Shown: in pieces, positions 33,200 through 45,485 of the stretch | Position numbering within the stretch: the stretch's first letter is position 1 | Layout: each line of letters opens with the position of its first letter | Source of the DNA: Proteles cristata cristata | Taxonomy: Eukaryota > Chordata > Mammalia > Carnivora > Hyaenidae | DNA length: 64,000 bases | Direction of reading: 5' to 3' | NCBI GenBank assembly: GCA_017311185.1 | Contig: JAESUZ010000352.1 | Coordinates: 434,001-498,000 of the forward strand | The notes under the pieces: generated by a model | What the model saw: only the letters and a program-made list of their open reading frames with translations | Told to the model about the DNA's origin: nothing | The model's database searches: none | Position numbers and translations under genes: made by a program

Positions 33200-33840
33200 A
33201 CCTACATGTTCTAATCATGGGAACCAGTAAATTTCTTACCTTAGATGGGAAAAGCGACTTTGCAAATGTGATTAAAGTTACAGACCTTGATTGGGGCGCC
33301 TGGGTGGTTCAGTCGTTAACAGCGTCCGACTTCGGCTCAGGTCATGATCTCACTGTCCGTGGGTTCGAGCCCCGCGTCGGCCTCTGTGCTGACAGCTCAG
33401 AGCCTGGAGCCTTTTTCAGATTCTCTGTCCCCCTCTCTCTCTGACCCTCCCCTGCTCATGCTGCCCCTCTCTCCTCTCTCTCTCTCTCTCTCTCTCAGAA
33501 ATAAATAAAACATTAAAAAAATAAGTTACAGACCTTGAGCTAGGACTGTTACCTTTGATGGGGAGTGCGGTAGTCAAGGAACCTAATCACCTGAGTCTGA
33601 GAACTCATGGCCCAGAAAACTTCTCCCCTGTGGTCAGAGACATGCAATGAGAAGGACTCCAGTGGCTGTTGCTGGCTTTAAAGATGGAGGAAGGGGACAC
33701 GAACCAAAGAATTCCTGCAGCCTCCAGAAGCAGAATAGCTGTGGAAATGGATTCTTCAAAAATCTCCACAAATCCCTTGATTTGAATTCAGTGAGACCTG
33801 TATTGGACTTCTGATCTCCAGAACAGTCAAATAATAAACT
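33200..33840 (+). mobile_element. MaLR-like relic split by a SINE
   Basis: It starts near GTAAATTTCTTACCTTAGAT and continues after the SINE with ACCTTGAGCTAGGACTG through CTTCTGATCTCCAGAACAGT. Family assignment is approximate. Confidence 0.55.
33294..33522 (+). mobile_element. CAN-SINE with exact target duplication
   Basis: GGGCGCCTGGGTGGTTCAG head. AAGTTACAGACCTTGA occurs on both sides without change, a mark of recent insertion. Confidence 0.95.
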
Positions 33841-36116
33841 ACCTGTCTATCTCTTAGGATATAAAATAGGCTCTTAATGAATGTTTAATGGAAGAATGAA
33901 TTAAAAAAGGAAGTGGATTAAACGAATTCACAGTAAACTGTGAATGGAAAATAGTCCTTTCTCCTCCAGGGCTAGTTGTGTTTCTAAGTGTGTGCTTTAA
34001 AGTCAAATGGCTGTAAGGGAAGACATTTGTGACACAAAATGAAGAGAAAGGTATGGAAGGGCAAGGAGGGGTCCTGCGTTTAGACAGACATGACTTTCCA
34101 GTGTGTCCTCATGAGTCTGTGCTCCTGGGTTAATTCTACTTTGTGCATCCTCCTTCTGTACTCCTCCTCCATCGATGGGCCCTAGTCCAATCTTCCTAGG
34201 ACGCAAGTAGAGAAGGGCAGTGAAGGAGGACACGCACAGATTAAGGGAAAGAGTACACTTACAGGTCACTGACTGGGATTCAAAGCACATGCTTGAGGAG
34301 CTGAGAATGAAGAGGAAAGCCATGGCCCAGAAGACAGGGACAGAGTAAGGGTCAGAAACTAGATGGATCACCACGTATGAGATGAGGAATCCTTCTTATG
34401 CTTATGAGAGAGGTTCCTAAAGGAAATGTAACACTAAGCTGAAGTTCAGTTGCAAGTGTCAGAAACTCATTAACAGTGGTTGAAACAAGACGGAAGTTCA
34501 TTCCCCTTCCATCAAGTTCATGGATAAGCTGTCCAGGGCTGCTACAGAAGCTTCAAGATCATGAGGAATCCAAGCTCCTTTTCCTTTATTACTCTGCTAT
34601 TCTCAGTGTGAGTTCCACCTCATGGCCCTAAATGGTTTCTGAGCTCCAGCCATTTTGTCCACATTTCAGAGAAGTAGACACAGAAGTGCACATTCTCTCC
34701 CTATAAGGACATTTCCCAGAAACTGCCTGGGACACCTTTGCTTAGGTTCCACTGGCCAGACCTATCTAGCTGCAAAAAAAGGATGGAAAATATTGTCTTT
34801 ATTCCAGGCAGACATGTGCCCAGCTAAAAACGGGAGCTTCTGTTCCTGCCAGAAAAAGAGGAAGATGGGTACTGGGAGATAACAATCTGGGCCAGCTGCC
34901 AGGTCATGGGGAGAACTGGGGCCTTCGGTGAGATAGACACCAGTTGGCAAGTATTATATGCGTTCCTCGTACCATAAGCATTTGCAAATCAGGGGCAGCC
35001 TGCAACTCATTTCACAGTTGTTTTAATTTGAGATGTGACTCACATGGGCTGAATACTGAGAGGTTACATATGTGTTTTAGGCTCCTGCAAAGCCAGCCAA
35101 GTTGCCGACAGCCTTCCTACTATCCATTCTCTGCTTCTACCTTACTGATGTAACTCAGTTTAGCATGGGTGCCAGCAAACCAGGCTGGGAAAACCACATT
35201 GCCCAGTCTTTCTTGCATATGGATGGGGTAATCATGTGACATAGCACTGGTGGGTGACAGGATCAGAAGCTTTTTCTTTTCTTTTTTTTTTTTTAGAAGC
35301 TCTTTAAAAGGAGCCAGGTGGCATGCAATTTTGTCTTTTGTTCTTCTATTTGTTCTGGCTTGAAATACGCTCCTTGTGCCGAAGATGAAGTTGCTGTCCT
35401 GCACTTAATCAATAATTCATCAAATACGAGTCTGGATGACTGAGAAGATGGATGAAAGGAGTCTGGGTCTCACATAACGCCGTGGAGCAGCCGACCCCGT
35501 CTGGGCTGCCCTCTCTATATTCTCATTACATAAGGAAAGGACCACCCTAAATTATTTTAGGGAAAGGTACTCAGATTTCTGTTGCCCACAGTAGAATAAA
35601 GATTTATAGAAACAAGAACTGGACATCTTTAGAAAATATGTGGACATTCAATTCCAGAATTTAAAAACTATGTGGTGAACAGGCTTTACATTTTTATTGG
35701 GATTTTTTTTTTTAGAATTTGTATTGTTGACCCCTCTCTGAAGCATACAGTAATTTTCTGCAAAGAGAACAGGAATTCTAGAGACAAGAAATAAAGACAC
35801 AGTCTTTTCGGGTTTTTGAGAAGAACACCAGGTTTTGAATTAAAAATGTGACAATGTTTTTAACATTAAAATGAGCCCTGCTGGCAGCCAGATGGTGGTT
35901 TCCTAACTGCCGCTCAGCCATGCTCAGACAAGCCCCCCACCCTCCAAGAGGCTTAGAACAAGAGAGAGGTGGCCATTCTCCAAACACAAAAGTGAGGAAA
36001 TAAGCCCCTCTTCTGATGAGTCTGATCAGGTGACTCCTGCTCCTTCGCCAGTTGCATGAATGCTAGCACTCATGCCTTCCAGATAAGATGTCCAATTATC
36101 AAACTGCTCTGTTCTT
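33841..36116. other. Intergenic sequence with unclassified old repeats
   Basis: 34440-34990 and 35130-35410 look like old interspersed repeats of unknown family. A 123-aa minus open frame (34003-34374) has no recognisable content. Nothing else is supported. Confidence 0.35.
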
Positions 36117-36319
36117 TTTTTTAATGCTTATTTATTTTTGAGAGATGGAGTATGAGCGGGGGAGGGGCAGGGAGAGAAAGAGACACAGAATCTGAAGCAG
36201 ACTCCAGGCTCTGAGCTGTCAGCACAGAGCCCGACGCAGGGCTCAAACTCATGAACTGCAAGATCATGACTGGAGCCAAAGGTGGACACTTAACCAAACT
36301 AAGCTACCCAGGCACCCCC
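36117..36319 (-). mobile_element. CAN-SINE, reverse, with target duplication
   Basis: CAAACTGCTCTGTT at 36100 and 36319 flank a full reverse copy. Confidence 0.94.
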
Positions 36320-37196
36320 AAACTGCTCTGTTGTTGACAGCATGCAATCTAGGACTGCCCCCCAATTTCCTCGTGCCTCCCAGGTGTCACCCAGCACACT
36401 GAGGACCCTCTAAGGAGTCTCTCACACCTCCCTTCCCAGCCTCTGGGGGCTTACTCTTCCGTCTCACGCCCATAAACCCAACATTTGTTTTTTCCTTTAC
36501 TGCCTGTGAGCTCCTAGTAATCTACGGTGAGCAGCCTTTAGCAGAATAGCCCAGAGCTAAAGCTTTAAAGTCCCTCCCATCTGTAGTGGTTCAAATAGAG
36601 GTTTAGGTGCAAGGAGCTGCCTGCAGACTGTAGCACCAGAGAGTTGGAGCTGTTGCCAGTTCATTAACCTTGGCCTCCAGTAACTCCACCTGTGTTTGTT
36701 TCCTCCAGCACTGACTGGTGGGTTAGGGGAAGGGCTGTGGACCCTGCGAGGGCGGCCATCACCTTCCCCAGCTCATTACAGTTCCTGGGAAGCTTCCTTC
36801 TCCTGCTTGCCCTTTCTGTAGCCATCATTCAGTACTGACTGGGTCCCTAGGGAAAAAAGAGGCAACCTCTTCAGTGAAGAAATAGCGAGGCCCTTGCGTT
36901 AGGGAAGGAGGGAGTTTCTTCTAAGCTATTCTTAGGGGGTAGAGGAGTTTTTCCTGAGGTTGTGCACATCTGAATTGCACTAGAGGTAGGAGGTTCAGTG
37001 AGAACTGTCCTTGCAACCATTTGCAAGTGTTTCTGGAACGTGTTCTAATCAGGAAAAAAAAAATCCCAAATGAAGACTGTGACTAAAAGGGGTGAGGAAT
37101 GTTTTCTAATGAGTCTCAGGAGCAGGACACTTGAAAACAAGGTTCAGATAGTTTTTCAATGAGGTGATGGATTGATGATACAGAAATGAGTATTCA
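36320..37196. other. Intergenic, nothing recognised
   Basis: No coding or repeat assignment. Confidence 0.4.
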
Positions 37197-37400
37197 GTGT
37201 GGGCTGTCTCTGTGCTTCTCAGCCCCGGATACGCATTAGAATCAGCTGGGAGAGTTCAAAGACTGCCTATGCCGAGTGCCCTACCCCAGACCAATTACAT
37301 CAGAATCGTTGGGCTGGGGTTGGGGAATAGGTGTTTGCTCCCCAAGGGATCCTACCTTGCAGCCAGGGTGGAAAGGCACTGGTGTGTGGAAGGGCACCCA
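37197..37400 (+). repeat. MER5A-like relic
   Basis: GCTTCTCAGCCCCGGATACG, AGAATCAGCTGGGAG and CATCAGAATCGTTGGGCTG follow MER5A order. Confidence 0.6.
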
Positions 37401-37486
37401 GGACACACATCAGGAATCAGCTCTCCCCTTCCTCAAGCAAGGTGTTCAACCTAAAACTAATCTTCCTCACTTGCAACATGAGTAAG

Positions 37487-37660
37487 GTTGATTAGTGTTT
37501 CTGAAACTTTAATGTGCACACAAATTGCATGAGGATCTTGTCAGTACGAGATTCTGGCGCAGTAGGTCTGCAGTGGAATCTGAAATCCTGCATTTCTAAG
37601 AAGTTTCTGGATAATGCTGATGTGGCCAGTCCGTGGACCACACTTTGAATATCAAGTTGT
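37487..37660 (+). repeat. MER5A relic
   Basis: TTTCTGAAACTTTAATGTGC, GCAGTAGGTCTGCAG, GCATTTCTAAGAAGTTTCTG, GTGGACCACACTTTGA. Confidence 0.75.
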
Positions 37661-37661
37661 G

Positions 37662-38093
37662 GGTTAGTGGTTCTCAAAATGTGGTTCCCAGAGCAGCCAC
37701 ATCAGCATCACCTGGGAAAGTGTTAGAAATGCAAAATCTTGGGGCGCCTGGGTGATTCAGTTGGTAAAGCGTCCAACTTCGACTCAGGTCATGATCTCAC
37801 GGTTTGTGGGTTCAAGCCCCACGTCGGGCTCTGTGCTGACAGCTCAGAGCCTGGAGCCTGCTTCTGATTCTGTGTCTCCCTCTCTCTCTTCCCCTCCCCT
37901 GCTCACTCTGTCTCTCTCTCTCTCTCTCTCACACAGAAGTAAATAAAACATTAAAAAAAAAAAAAAGAAATGCAAAATCTTGGAATCTGTCACAGACCTA
38001 ATGAATCAGAAACTCTGGGGTGGGACCCAGACTTCTGTTTTAACAAGTTCTCTAAGAGATCCTGATGCATGCTCAAGTTTGAGGACCATTACC
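37662..38093 (-). repeat. MER5A relic, reverse, split by a SINE
   Basis: GTGGTTCTCAAAATGTGGTT and CAGCATCACCTGGGAAAG before the SINE; AATCAGAAACTCTGGGGTGG and GTTTGAGGACCATT after it. Confidence 0.8.
37741..37968 (+). mobile_element. CAN-SINE inserted in MER5A
   Basis: GGGGCGCCTGGGTGATTCAG head. AGAAATGCAAAATCTTGG on both sides. Confidence 0.95.
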
Positions 38094-38502
38094 CTGTCAA
38101 TTCCAAATTTTCTTCTGGCTCTGGGATTCTCTGCTGCCCAGTCTTTCTGATGCTGCAGAAACAGCTGGCAAGTCCTCAGTGCTCCCAGACTGGAAATCTA
38201 TCAACACTAGAGATGACCCAGGGGGGACCACTACCACATGCCCCTTTCCAATAGTTTCATCTTTTTTACTTTTCCACCATTTAAAAGTGCATAGAAAAAA
38301 AGTGTATAGAATAGCCACTATCACAAAAACAGAAAAAAGTGTTATGAGAATGTAAAGAAATTGGAACAGTTGTACAGCCATTTTTTTTGTGGGAATTCAA
38401 AGTGGTCCAGGCCCTGTGGAAAATAGGATGGTGGTTTCTAAAAAATTTACAAATAGAATTACCATATGATTCAGCAATTTCACTTTTGGTTATACATCTA
38501 TA

Positions 38503-38509
38503 CGTATAC

Positions 38510-38550
<41 letters not shown>
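38503..38550. repeat. (ACATAT)n microsatellite
   Basis: Eight or so tandem ATACAT units at the SINE tail/L1 junction. Confidence 0.95.
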
Positions 38551-38552
<2 letters not shown>

Positions 38553-38737
38553 GTTTTATTATTGAGATAGACAAAGCAAGTACACGGAGGGGAAGGGCAG
38601 AGAGGGAGAGAGAATCTCAAGCAGACTCGATGCCCAGCACAGATCTCAACCTGGGTCTCAGTCTCAGGACTGTGAGATCCTGACCTGAGCCAAAATCAAG
38701 AGTTGGGCACTTAATCGACAGCCACCAAAGTGCCCCT
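38551..38737 (-). mobile_element. CAN-SINE, reverse
   Basis: TTTTATTATTGAGATAGACA tail side, head decayed to CAGCCACCAAAGTGCCCC. Confidence 0.85.
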
Positions 38738-39275
38738 TTGGTATAAATTTAAAAAAAATTTTAAATAGTATCTTAAAGAGATTATTTGTACATTTAGGTT
38801 CATGGCAGCATTATTCACAGTAGCCAAAAGATGGGAACAACCCAAGCATCCACTGAGAGAGGAATGGATAGACAAGATATTGTATAGACATACAATGGAA
38901 TATTATTCAACCTTAAAAAGGAAGGAGATTCTGACATATGCTAGAATACAGATGAACCTCAAGGCAGTTATGCTAAGTATGCCAATTCCAAAAGGCAAAT
39001 ACTTACATGAGGTACATAGAGTAGCCAAATGTATAGAGATAGAAAGTAAAACAGTGGTTGCCAGGTGCTGGTGAAGGGAAATGGGGACTTGCTGTCTAAT
39101 GTGTACAGAGTTTTAGTTTTGCAAGATGAAAAGAGTTATGTAGAAGGACTTCTGGATGGTGTTGATGGTTGAACAGCGTGAATGTACTTAATGCCACTGA
39201 ACTGCACTCTTAAAAATTATTAAGATGATAAAGTGTATGTTTGGTGTGTCTTATCACAGTTTAAAAAACATAGAG

Positions 39276-39867
39276 ACTATTCTTAGTTCATGGACTATAG
39301 ACTAGGTGGTGGCCATGTTGGCTTGTGGGCCATAGCCCACTGACCCCTGTCCTTTAGGACTGTATCAGCATCCAGTCCTCCTTAGTTCAGAAATGGCCAA
39401 AAATTCCATGTGGCAAGATAATGAACCAATGCAGACCCCAAGGAAGTGGTTAGGTGGATAAAAGTGAGTGAAAGAAAAATGTACTATTTTATCAAAAAGT
39501 AGAAACAAATTTGGCAAGTGCTCTGCCAGCATTAACGTGGAGAAATACTTTGGAGCTTTCCCCTAAACCTGTAGCTTTCCTTCTTGAGGATGAGAGGTTG
39601 ATTTTGCTGAGCCGTTCCCTGTCATGACCTGGGGTCTGAATCACCTGCCTCCAGTCACAAGAGCATCTCTGCCCTTTCTGGTTCTCCCTGTTATTGTTGG
39701 AGGCAAATGTAATTTACCAAGTACTTTATTGGTTCCTTAATAAATAGCACTGTTTCTATCTTAAAATAAGCTCATTGTAAACCATTTGTAGAGGAATGGA
39801 AGAGCCAGTGATTATAATACATCAGCAGTTTGAAATATTACATAGCTATTACTTATTATATTTTAAA
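39276..39867. other. Intergenic, nothing recognised
   Basis: No gene or nameable repeat. Confidence 0.4.
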
Positions 39868-40026
39868 GAGTTTGTTTATGGGGGGAGGGGCAGAGAGAGG
39901 GGAGAGAGAGAATCCCAAGTAGGCTTTGCACTGTCAGTGCAGAGCCTGATCTCATGAACTCTGACATTATGACCCGAGCCAAAATCAAGAGTTGGAGGCT
40001 TAACCCACTGAGCCACCCAGGTGCCC
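39868..40026 (-). mobile_element. CAN-SINE, reverse
   Basis: GA-rich stretch and head GAGCCACCCAGGTGCCC. Confidence 0.9.
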
Positions 40027-40029
40027 TAT

Positions 40030-40208
40030 TATTATTTTTTGAGAGCGAGAGTTCGAGTGAGGGAGAGGGGCAGAGGGAGAGAGAGAAAAAATCTTAAGCA
40101 GGCTCCAGGCTCAGTGTGGAGCCCCATGAGGGGCTTGATCCTACAACCTTGGTATCATGACCTGAGCCAAAGGCAAAAAGCTCAACCGACTGAGCTACTC
40201 AGGCACCC
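40030..40208 (-). mobile_element. CAN-SINE, reverse, in tandem with the previous
   Basis: GAGAGGGGCAGAGGGAGAG, head GAGCTACTCAGGCACCCC. Confidence 0.9.
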
Positions 40209-41114
40209 CTAGTGGATGAGGTTTTTCACGGCACTCTTCTTTGTCTATTGTCACAGGATACACAGCACCCTTTGTCCCCTTACATTTAGTGCAGGAGCCA
40301 TAGAGATCAGTAGGATTTTTAGGCAGAAGGTTTACGGTGGCCACTGTAGGGACTTGCACTGAAGGATCCCTCCCAAGGGCTGGCTCCAAGAGATGAAAGG
40401 CCTGAGTCTGCGACTGCACCTGACTTCTTAGCTCATCCACAAGGCAGAGAAACAGGGGGAAAGTGAGGCACAGAAGAGGCAATTTAAATTTGAGGTTGTT
40501 GGGCCAGGCACCCTCTGCTGAGGACTGCCTATCCCTTCCCACTGGCCTGACCTAACGTTTTATTGAGAAGCCAGATGCCTGAAGCGATGTCACAAGGAAT
40601 GACACATTGGGGTCTTCTTAATTAAAAGAGAGGTCTACATTATTTACCAATTAATTCCTCACTCCTCCTCCGGGCCACCACTTTAGCCCCAGGGTTCTAT
40701 AATCCTGAACGAAAACTTTCCGACGTCACGATGCTCATCCAAACATAAATAAATATCAGCACCCCCACAGATGTTTCCTTATTTGTTGAAGGAAAAAGAA
40801 GATAAACACAGTTATTGTGACTCACAATATTTGTGTAAAAGGCACCACAGTAGAGCCTTCCTAAGTACTCCCAATGATAATATTTGGGGAACTTTAATTT
40901 TTTTATCTTAGATGGCCCTGCACCACTTTGATGCAGCTTCAGACTTTCTCCCCGATGTTAACACCTGGGGTAAGTCAGAAGGGCTTTGGGGGATGACCTG
41001 GTGCTTCCAGGAATCTCCTCCTCCCCCTGGACATAAAGGCTGGTTTCCCCTCTTTGGCTGTGTCAGGGAGAACACCCACCACACACCTTCGCAGACCTGC
41101 TCACCAACGGCTAA
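40209..41114. other. Intergenic; one 115-aa minus open frame of unknown meaning
   Basis: The open frame at 40195-40542 has a hydrophobic segment (LPLLCLTFPLFLCLV) and a CTKCKG pair, but its last residues come from a SINE. No known domain. Confidence 0.3.
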
Positions 41115-41292
41115 AGCAGGTGCTCTCCAACTCGAGTGACTGTCCGAATCCCCTGCAGGGCACACTGACCAGACACCAGATGGCTGGGCCCCACCTTAGA
41201 ACTGTGACTCAGTCAGGAGCCTCAGCATTTGTATTTCTGTCAAGTTCCCAGCTGCTGCTGCTGCTCCTGGGACCTCACTTTGAGAACCACTA
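41115..41292 (+). repeat. MER5A-like relic
   Basis: GGCTGGGCCCCACCTTAGAA, CAGCATTTGTATTTCTG and CACTTTGAGAACCACTAG. Confidence 0.7.
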
Positions 41293-43740
41293 GTCTGAGG
41301 CTTCTCTTTCCCCCAAAATGTTCATTCACAGCTGGGGAGCTGACTTGCAGCAGCCTGAGAGGAGACCCTCCCCCGGGGGTTTGGGCTTAAATGAGAGTTA
41401 AGTTGGGAGGGATCAGAAAGGCCACTTTGCTGCTTCCCAGGCCTAGAGAAAGGGGAACTGTCTCAAGGGGTCAAGAGTCTACCTGGCACCTGACAACTTT
41501 CTGGAAGGTACCCAGATCTGGTCACTCTGTGGAGATGACTCTGGAGAGTTTATTCTGGATTCTCCGGGGCTGTCTGAAGTTCAGGTTGTCTGAGCCCAGA
41601 CACAGAAGGGACTGAGCCAGAGAGAGGAGGGAGCCTGAGGCTTGAACCTGGGACCCCAGTCCATCTCGGCTGCCTGAGAGGGTGTCCACAGGCCTGGAGG
41701 AAGGCAGTCGTTGGGAGAGAGTGTCATGTTGGGGGAACCCAGTGAGCCTGAGACCTGGGCCTGGAAGGGGGCAGGCAGTCTGTCAGGCAGCCACCCTCAG
41801 TAGCTGAGCAGACAGTGTGGGGAAATGAAGGTGGGGATGGCTTCTCAGCTTGAGGGCAGGGGTGATTCAGGCCGCATCCAGCACAATGCCCTGTGGCTGG
41901 GCCTAGGAAACGAGGCACTGTGCGGCTCCCAGGGCACTCCCAGGCTGAGCTAGGGGCCCCAGGCCCTGGTGCTGCCCCCTTGGCTCTCCTGTTTCTCAGG
42001 GTTCTGGCCCAGGTCCCTGGCCACAGACATCTAACAGGCCTTCCTATCATGACTGTCCTCCAGATCCCCTCCCCACCCCCACCCCCACTCTGGGCCCTTT
42101 TAGACCTCAGACGAATACACTCCCGGACTGTCTAGTGTCCCGACCTGCCCGGGGCCTACCCTTGCCACTTCCTGTTTCTCTATCCAGCTTCCCAATTCTT
42201 GGCCCTTGATGTCAGGGCTCCTCCCCCCTAGAGGCTGGTCAGTGAGCCTGGCTGCCACCTGTGACTCTGCCCCTTGCTTCTGGGTTGGAGCTGGGACTTG
42301 CCGGCACTGAGGCAACCACTAGCCTGCTTTAAAGTTCTTTTAAGCCTCGCATTGGCTTCCGCCTGCTGTCTGACAAGTGGGACAGCTCTGGGGCCATACC
42401 CTCCTCCCTGGGACACTCACTCAGCCTGTCTAAGCAGCAGCAGTTTCTTCCTTGATGTCAGGACTGTTATGAGGATTATGTAAGTGTGCTCATAAAATGC
42501 GGATCAATGCCCCCCGATTCTCGGCCCCGCTTCTAGAACTGAGGTCCACTTTGAGCCCCTTATCTAGCACCAGAGTCTAGCCCTCGAGGTGGCAATCTGG
42601 AGCTCTGGCTACATGCTGGGGTGGGGGTGGGGTGGGGGAATGTGCAGAGGCAGGGCCAGGTGAGGCTAGAGGGTGGCCTGAGCTCTCTCCCCCTGGGTCA
42701 TGAAACTTCAGGTGACATGGAAATTTGAAAAAGTGTAGAAAGCGCTCTGAAAAGATACTTCTTAGAACGCAAAACGATTCAGAGAGTGTCCCTAGACTGG
42801 AAGGAACTGAGGGGGCCATTCTCCTACGCTGAGGTGGAACTAATTGTGGTGTACCCTACACAGCTAATCCTTTCTGTTAAAGGGATTTAAAGGGGTCCTC
42901 AGCCAACCTGGTGCCTCACAGATGCACCTATTCCTATCTATTATGTTCCAAAGGGGAGAGGGCAGACAGCAAGTACAGGCAGCCCCTTGACAAACTTAGA
43001 TTTAGGGACCTAGAGAAGAATAACCACCTCTACACGTACTGTTCTTTACTGTTAGCTGCACACTTTTGACCCCACACAACCCAGTGAGGAAAATGGTGGC
43101 CTTTGTCTCCCAATTTATAGATGTAGTATAGACGGGTGTCTGCAGGGGACTCCACTTAAGGGGACATAATGACAGGGAATGGAGCCAGGACGCCTGGATA
43201 CGTTCACGCAGCATGGATTCCCCATGTTCCTTCATCTGCGGAGGAAGACCCCTATGCACTGAAGAAGGCGAAGCCCTTCCTGAGGCTTGGCTAGGAGGCA
43301 GGGAGCTGGGGTAGAGGCCCCGCTGGTGGGAGGCAGGAGGTACTGGTGGGCAGGGAAAGGCTCAGAGGGAGGATGGGCCCACCCTGGCCTGCTTGGCATC
43401 TTGAGTCATCCTTGGGCTAAGGTCTTTCCTGAGGCTTGAAGATAAACTCCTTAAAAGCAAAGTGTGTAGACCCTGCTGGTTATAGTTCACAGAACACTTC
43501 CCTGGTGGGTACCTTCTGTCCTCTGTCCTTCTGAACCCTCCATCCCAGGTGCTGGCTGAGGGAAGAGCTCTTCTTCCCGTGGGACTGTCCTCTGCATCTG
43601 GAGAAAGTCGAGTTGCTAGATAAAACATAGAAATATGCCTGGAGCATACTTACAAACTTAGTTGTTGTTTCTCTGAAATCCAAATTACTTGGATATCCTA
43701 TATTTTCTGCTCTTTAAATTTTTTTTTGGTACACAACTCT
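41293..43740. other. GC-rich intergenic region
   Basis: G+C-rich but CpG-poor, with several overlapping chance open frames on both strands. A G-quadruplex-type tract lies at 42618-42638. No gene or named repeat supported. Confidence 0.35.
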
Positions 43741-43963
43741 TTTTTTTTAATTTTTTTAAATTTTATTTATTTTTGAGAGAGAGATAGAGACAGCATGAGC
43801 AGAGGAGGGTCAGAGAGTGAGGGAGACACAGAATCTGAAATAGGCTCCAGGTTGTGAGCTAGTTGTCAGCACAGAGGCCGATGCGGGGCTTGAACCCACG
43901 AACCGTGAGATCATGACCTGAGCTGAAGCCAGACACTTAACCGACTGTGCCACCCAGGCACCC
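43741..43963 (-). mobile_element. CAN-SINE, reverse, with exact target duplication
   Basis: GGTACACAACTCTTT on both sides of a full reverse copy. Confidence 0.95.
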
Positions 43964-44019
43964 CGGTACACAACTCTTTACTGGAAAACTCTGGTAGGTG
44001 CTAGGGATTCCTTAGATCC

Positions 44020-45286
44020 TGCTTCCTGGGCCTGCAGCTGGATATGCTGCAAGGCCCTGTGCCCTGAGCCAGCAGCAGTGGGTGAAGACGCAGAAGTCCA
44101 TACCCAGGGTGGACATCATCACCCACCATGAGCCGAGTCAAGTTCATCAGCATCAGTGAGCTGGAGAGGCTTCCTGGAGTTAGAGGCCCGCCTCAACTCA
44201 CAGGACAAGGCAACCTGTCTTCTGTAACCTGGATGGAAGCCTCCTCAGGGACCCTCCCAGGGCCTACCAGGGCTCTTCAATGGGGCAACCAGGAGGCCAG
44301 GTAGGTGACCTCACAACAGTCCCATGTACTGCTTAAGGAAGCATCTTCCAGAAGTTCCCACCTGTTTGCATCCCTGTGGAAGGAACGAGCCTCCTTGGTA
44401 GCATCAGAGTGTACTTTTGGGTCCTGGACCAGTGTCCAGCAGTGAACAGAGGCATCATTAGGAGCATCAGTAAAGCCGAAGGCCTGGACAGAGAGCTTTG
44501 ATCACTGAGGGCCTTCTCAGGGCAGGAAGTGGGAACAGTGTCCTTGCCATCTGCCAGGTATCCATGATGCCTGATGAGACTGTAAGGTAGATCCTGGTGG
44601 GGGCTCGTCATACACTTGTCCACCCATAGCTGTAAGGGCTTATGGGAGCTGCCAAGCATAGCAGGTTCCACACAGTGCTGAGGGCCTGGGAAAACAGTGC
44701 TGGCATTGTTGGGGTCTGGGGCCTTCAGCATGACCCCATCCCGGGCTGTAGGGAGGTGTGGACCAGGCTGAAATCTCAAGCTGATGTCCAGTCATCCATC
44801 CCTAGCCAGGGAACCAGTTACCAAGGAGGCTGGGGGAGGGGAGAGGACTTCTGGGAGCTGACTTGACTGCGGAAGGTAGCAACAGAGGGCTGCTTGGAGT
44901 GTATAGGTGGAGATGTGTAGACCCCCATCAGTAAAGAATCCCACTGTCTTCTCTGATGTCCTGCATGCAGCTGCAGACACCCCCAGAATAAGAGGACTCA
45001 TGACACCAGTGCCTCGATCCTGTCTCACCAGCTCTATTTATTCTCTAAATCTGGTAATTCTCCCCTACCCGGGGCATCCACACTGGAAGCCATGCTAAAG
45101 TGGGGATTTTTAGATAGAGCCCTTCCTGCCCCAATTCAGGATTATTTTGGAAGCAAGTGAAAGTGGCTTTAAAAAGTGGAATCCGGGGGTAGAAGGCTGG
45201 TGGGTGGACAGAGGAAGAAGTGGAGGGGCAAGCAGGGCCTGCAGTAGAGGTTTTGACTCAGCACATTTAGAAATGTCCTGCTAATG
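44020..45286. other. GC-rich segment, possibly an old retrocopy
   Basis: Plus-strand frames are long but broken by stops and shifts, e.g. MSRVKFISISELERLPG at 44128 and later SVKNPTVFSDVLHAAADTP. No parent gene recognised; could equally be unique noncoding DNA. Confidence 0.2.
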
Positions 45287-45485
45287 GGGGCGCCTGGGTG
45301 GCTTAGTCGGTTAAGCGTCCGACTTTCGCTTAGGTCATGATCTCGCGGTTCGTGGGTTCGAGCCCCACGTCGGGCTCTGTGCTGACTGCCAGCTCAGAGC
45401 CTGGAGCCTGTTTCAGTCTGTGACTCCCTCTCTCTCTGACCCTCCCCTGTTCACACTGTCTCTCTTTATATATATATATATAAAG
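45287..45485 (+). mobile_element. CAN-SINE, young-looking, ending in (TA)n
   Basis: A near-perfect head and B box, but the usual A-rich tail is replaced by TTTATATATATATATATA. TCCTGCTAATG occurs on both sides. Confidence 0.94.

Larger units (their letters stand above)
38270..39275 (+). mobile_element. Old L1 3' end, split by a SINE
   Basis: ATTGGAACAGTTGTACAGCC, GAATTACCATATGATTCAGC, ATGGAATATTATTCAACC and GTTGCCAGGTGCTGG are L1 ORF2-end and 3' UTR text. Confidence 0.85.
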
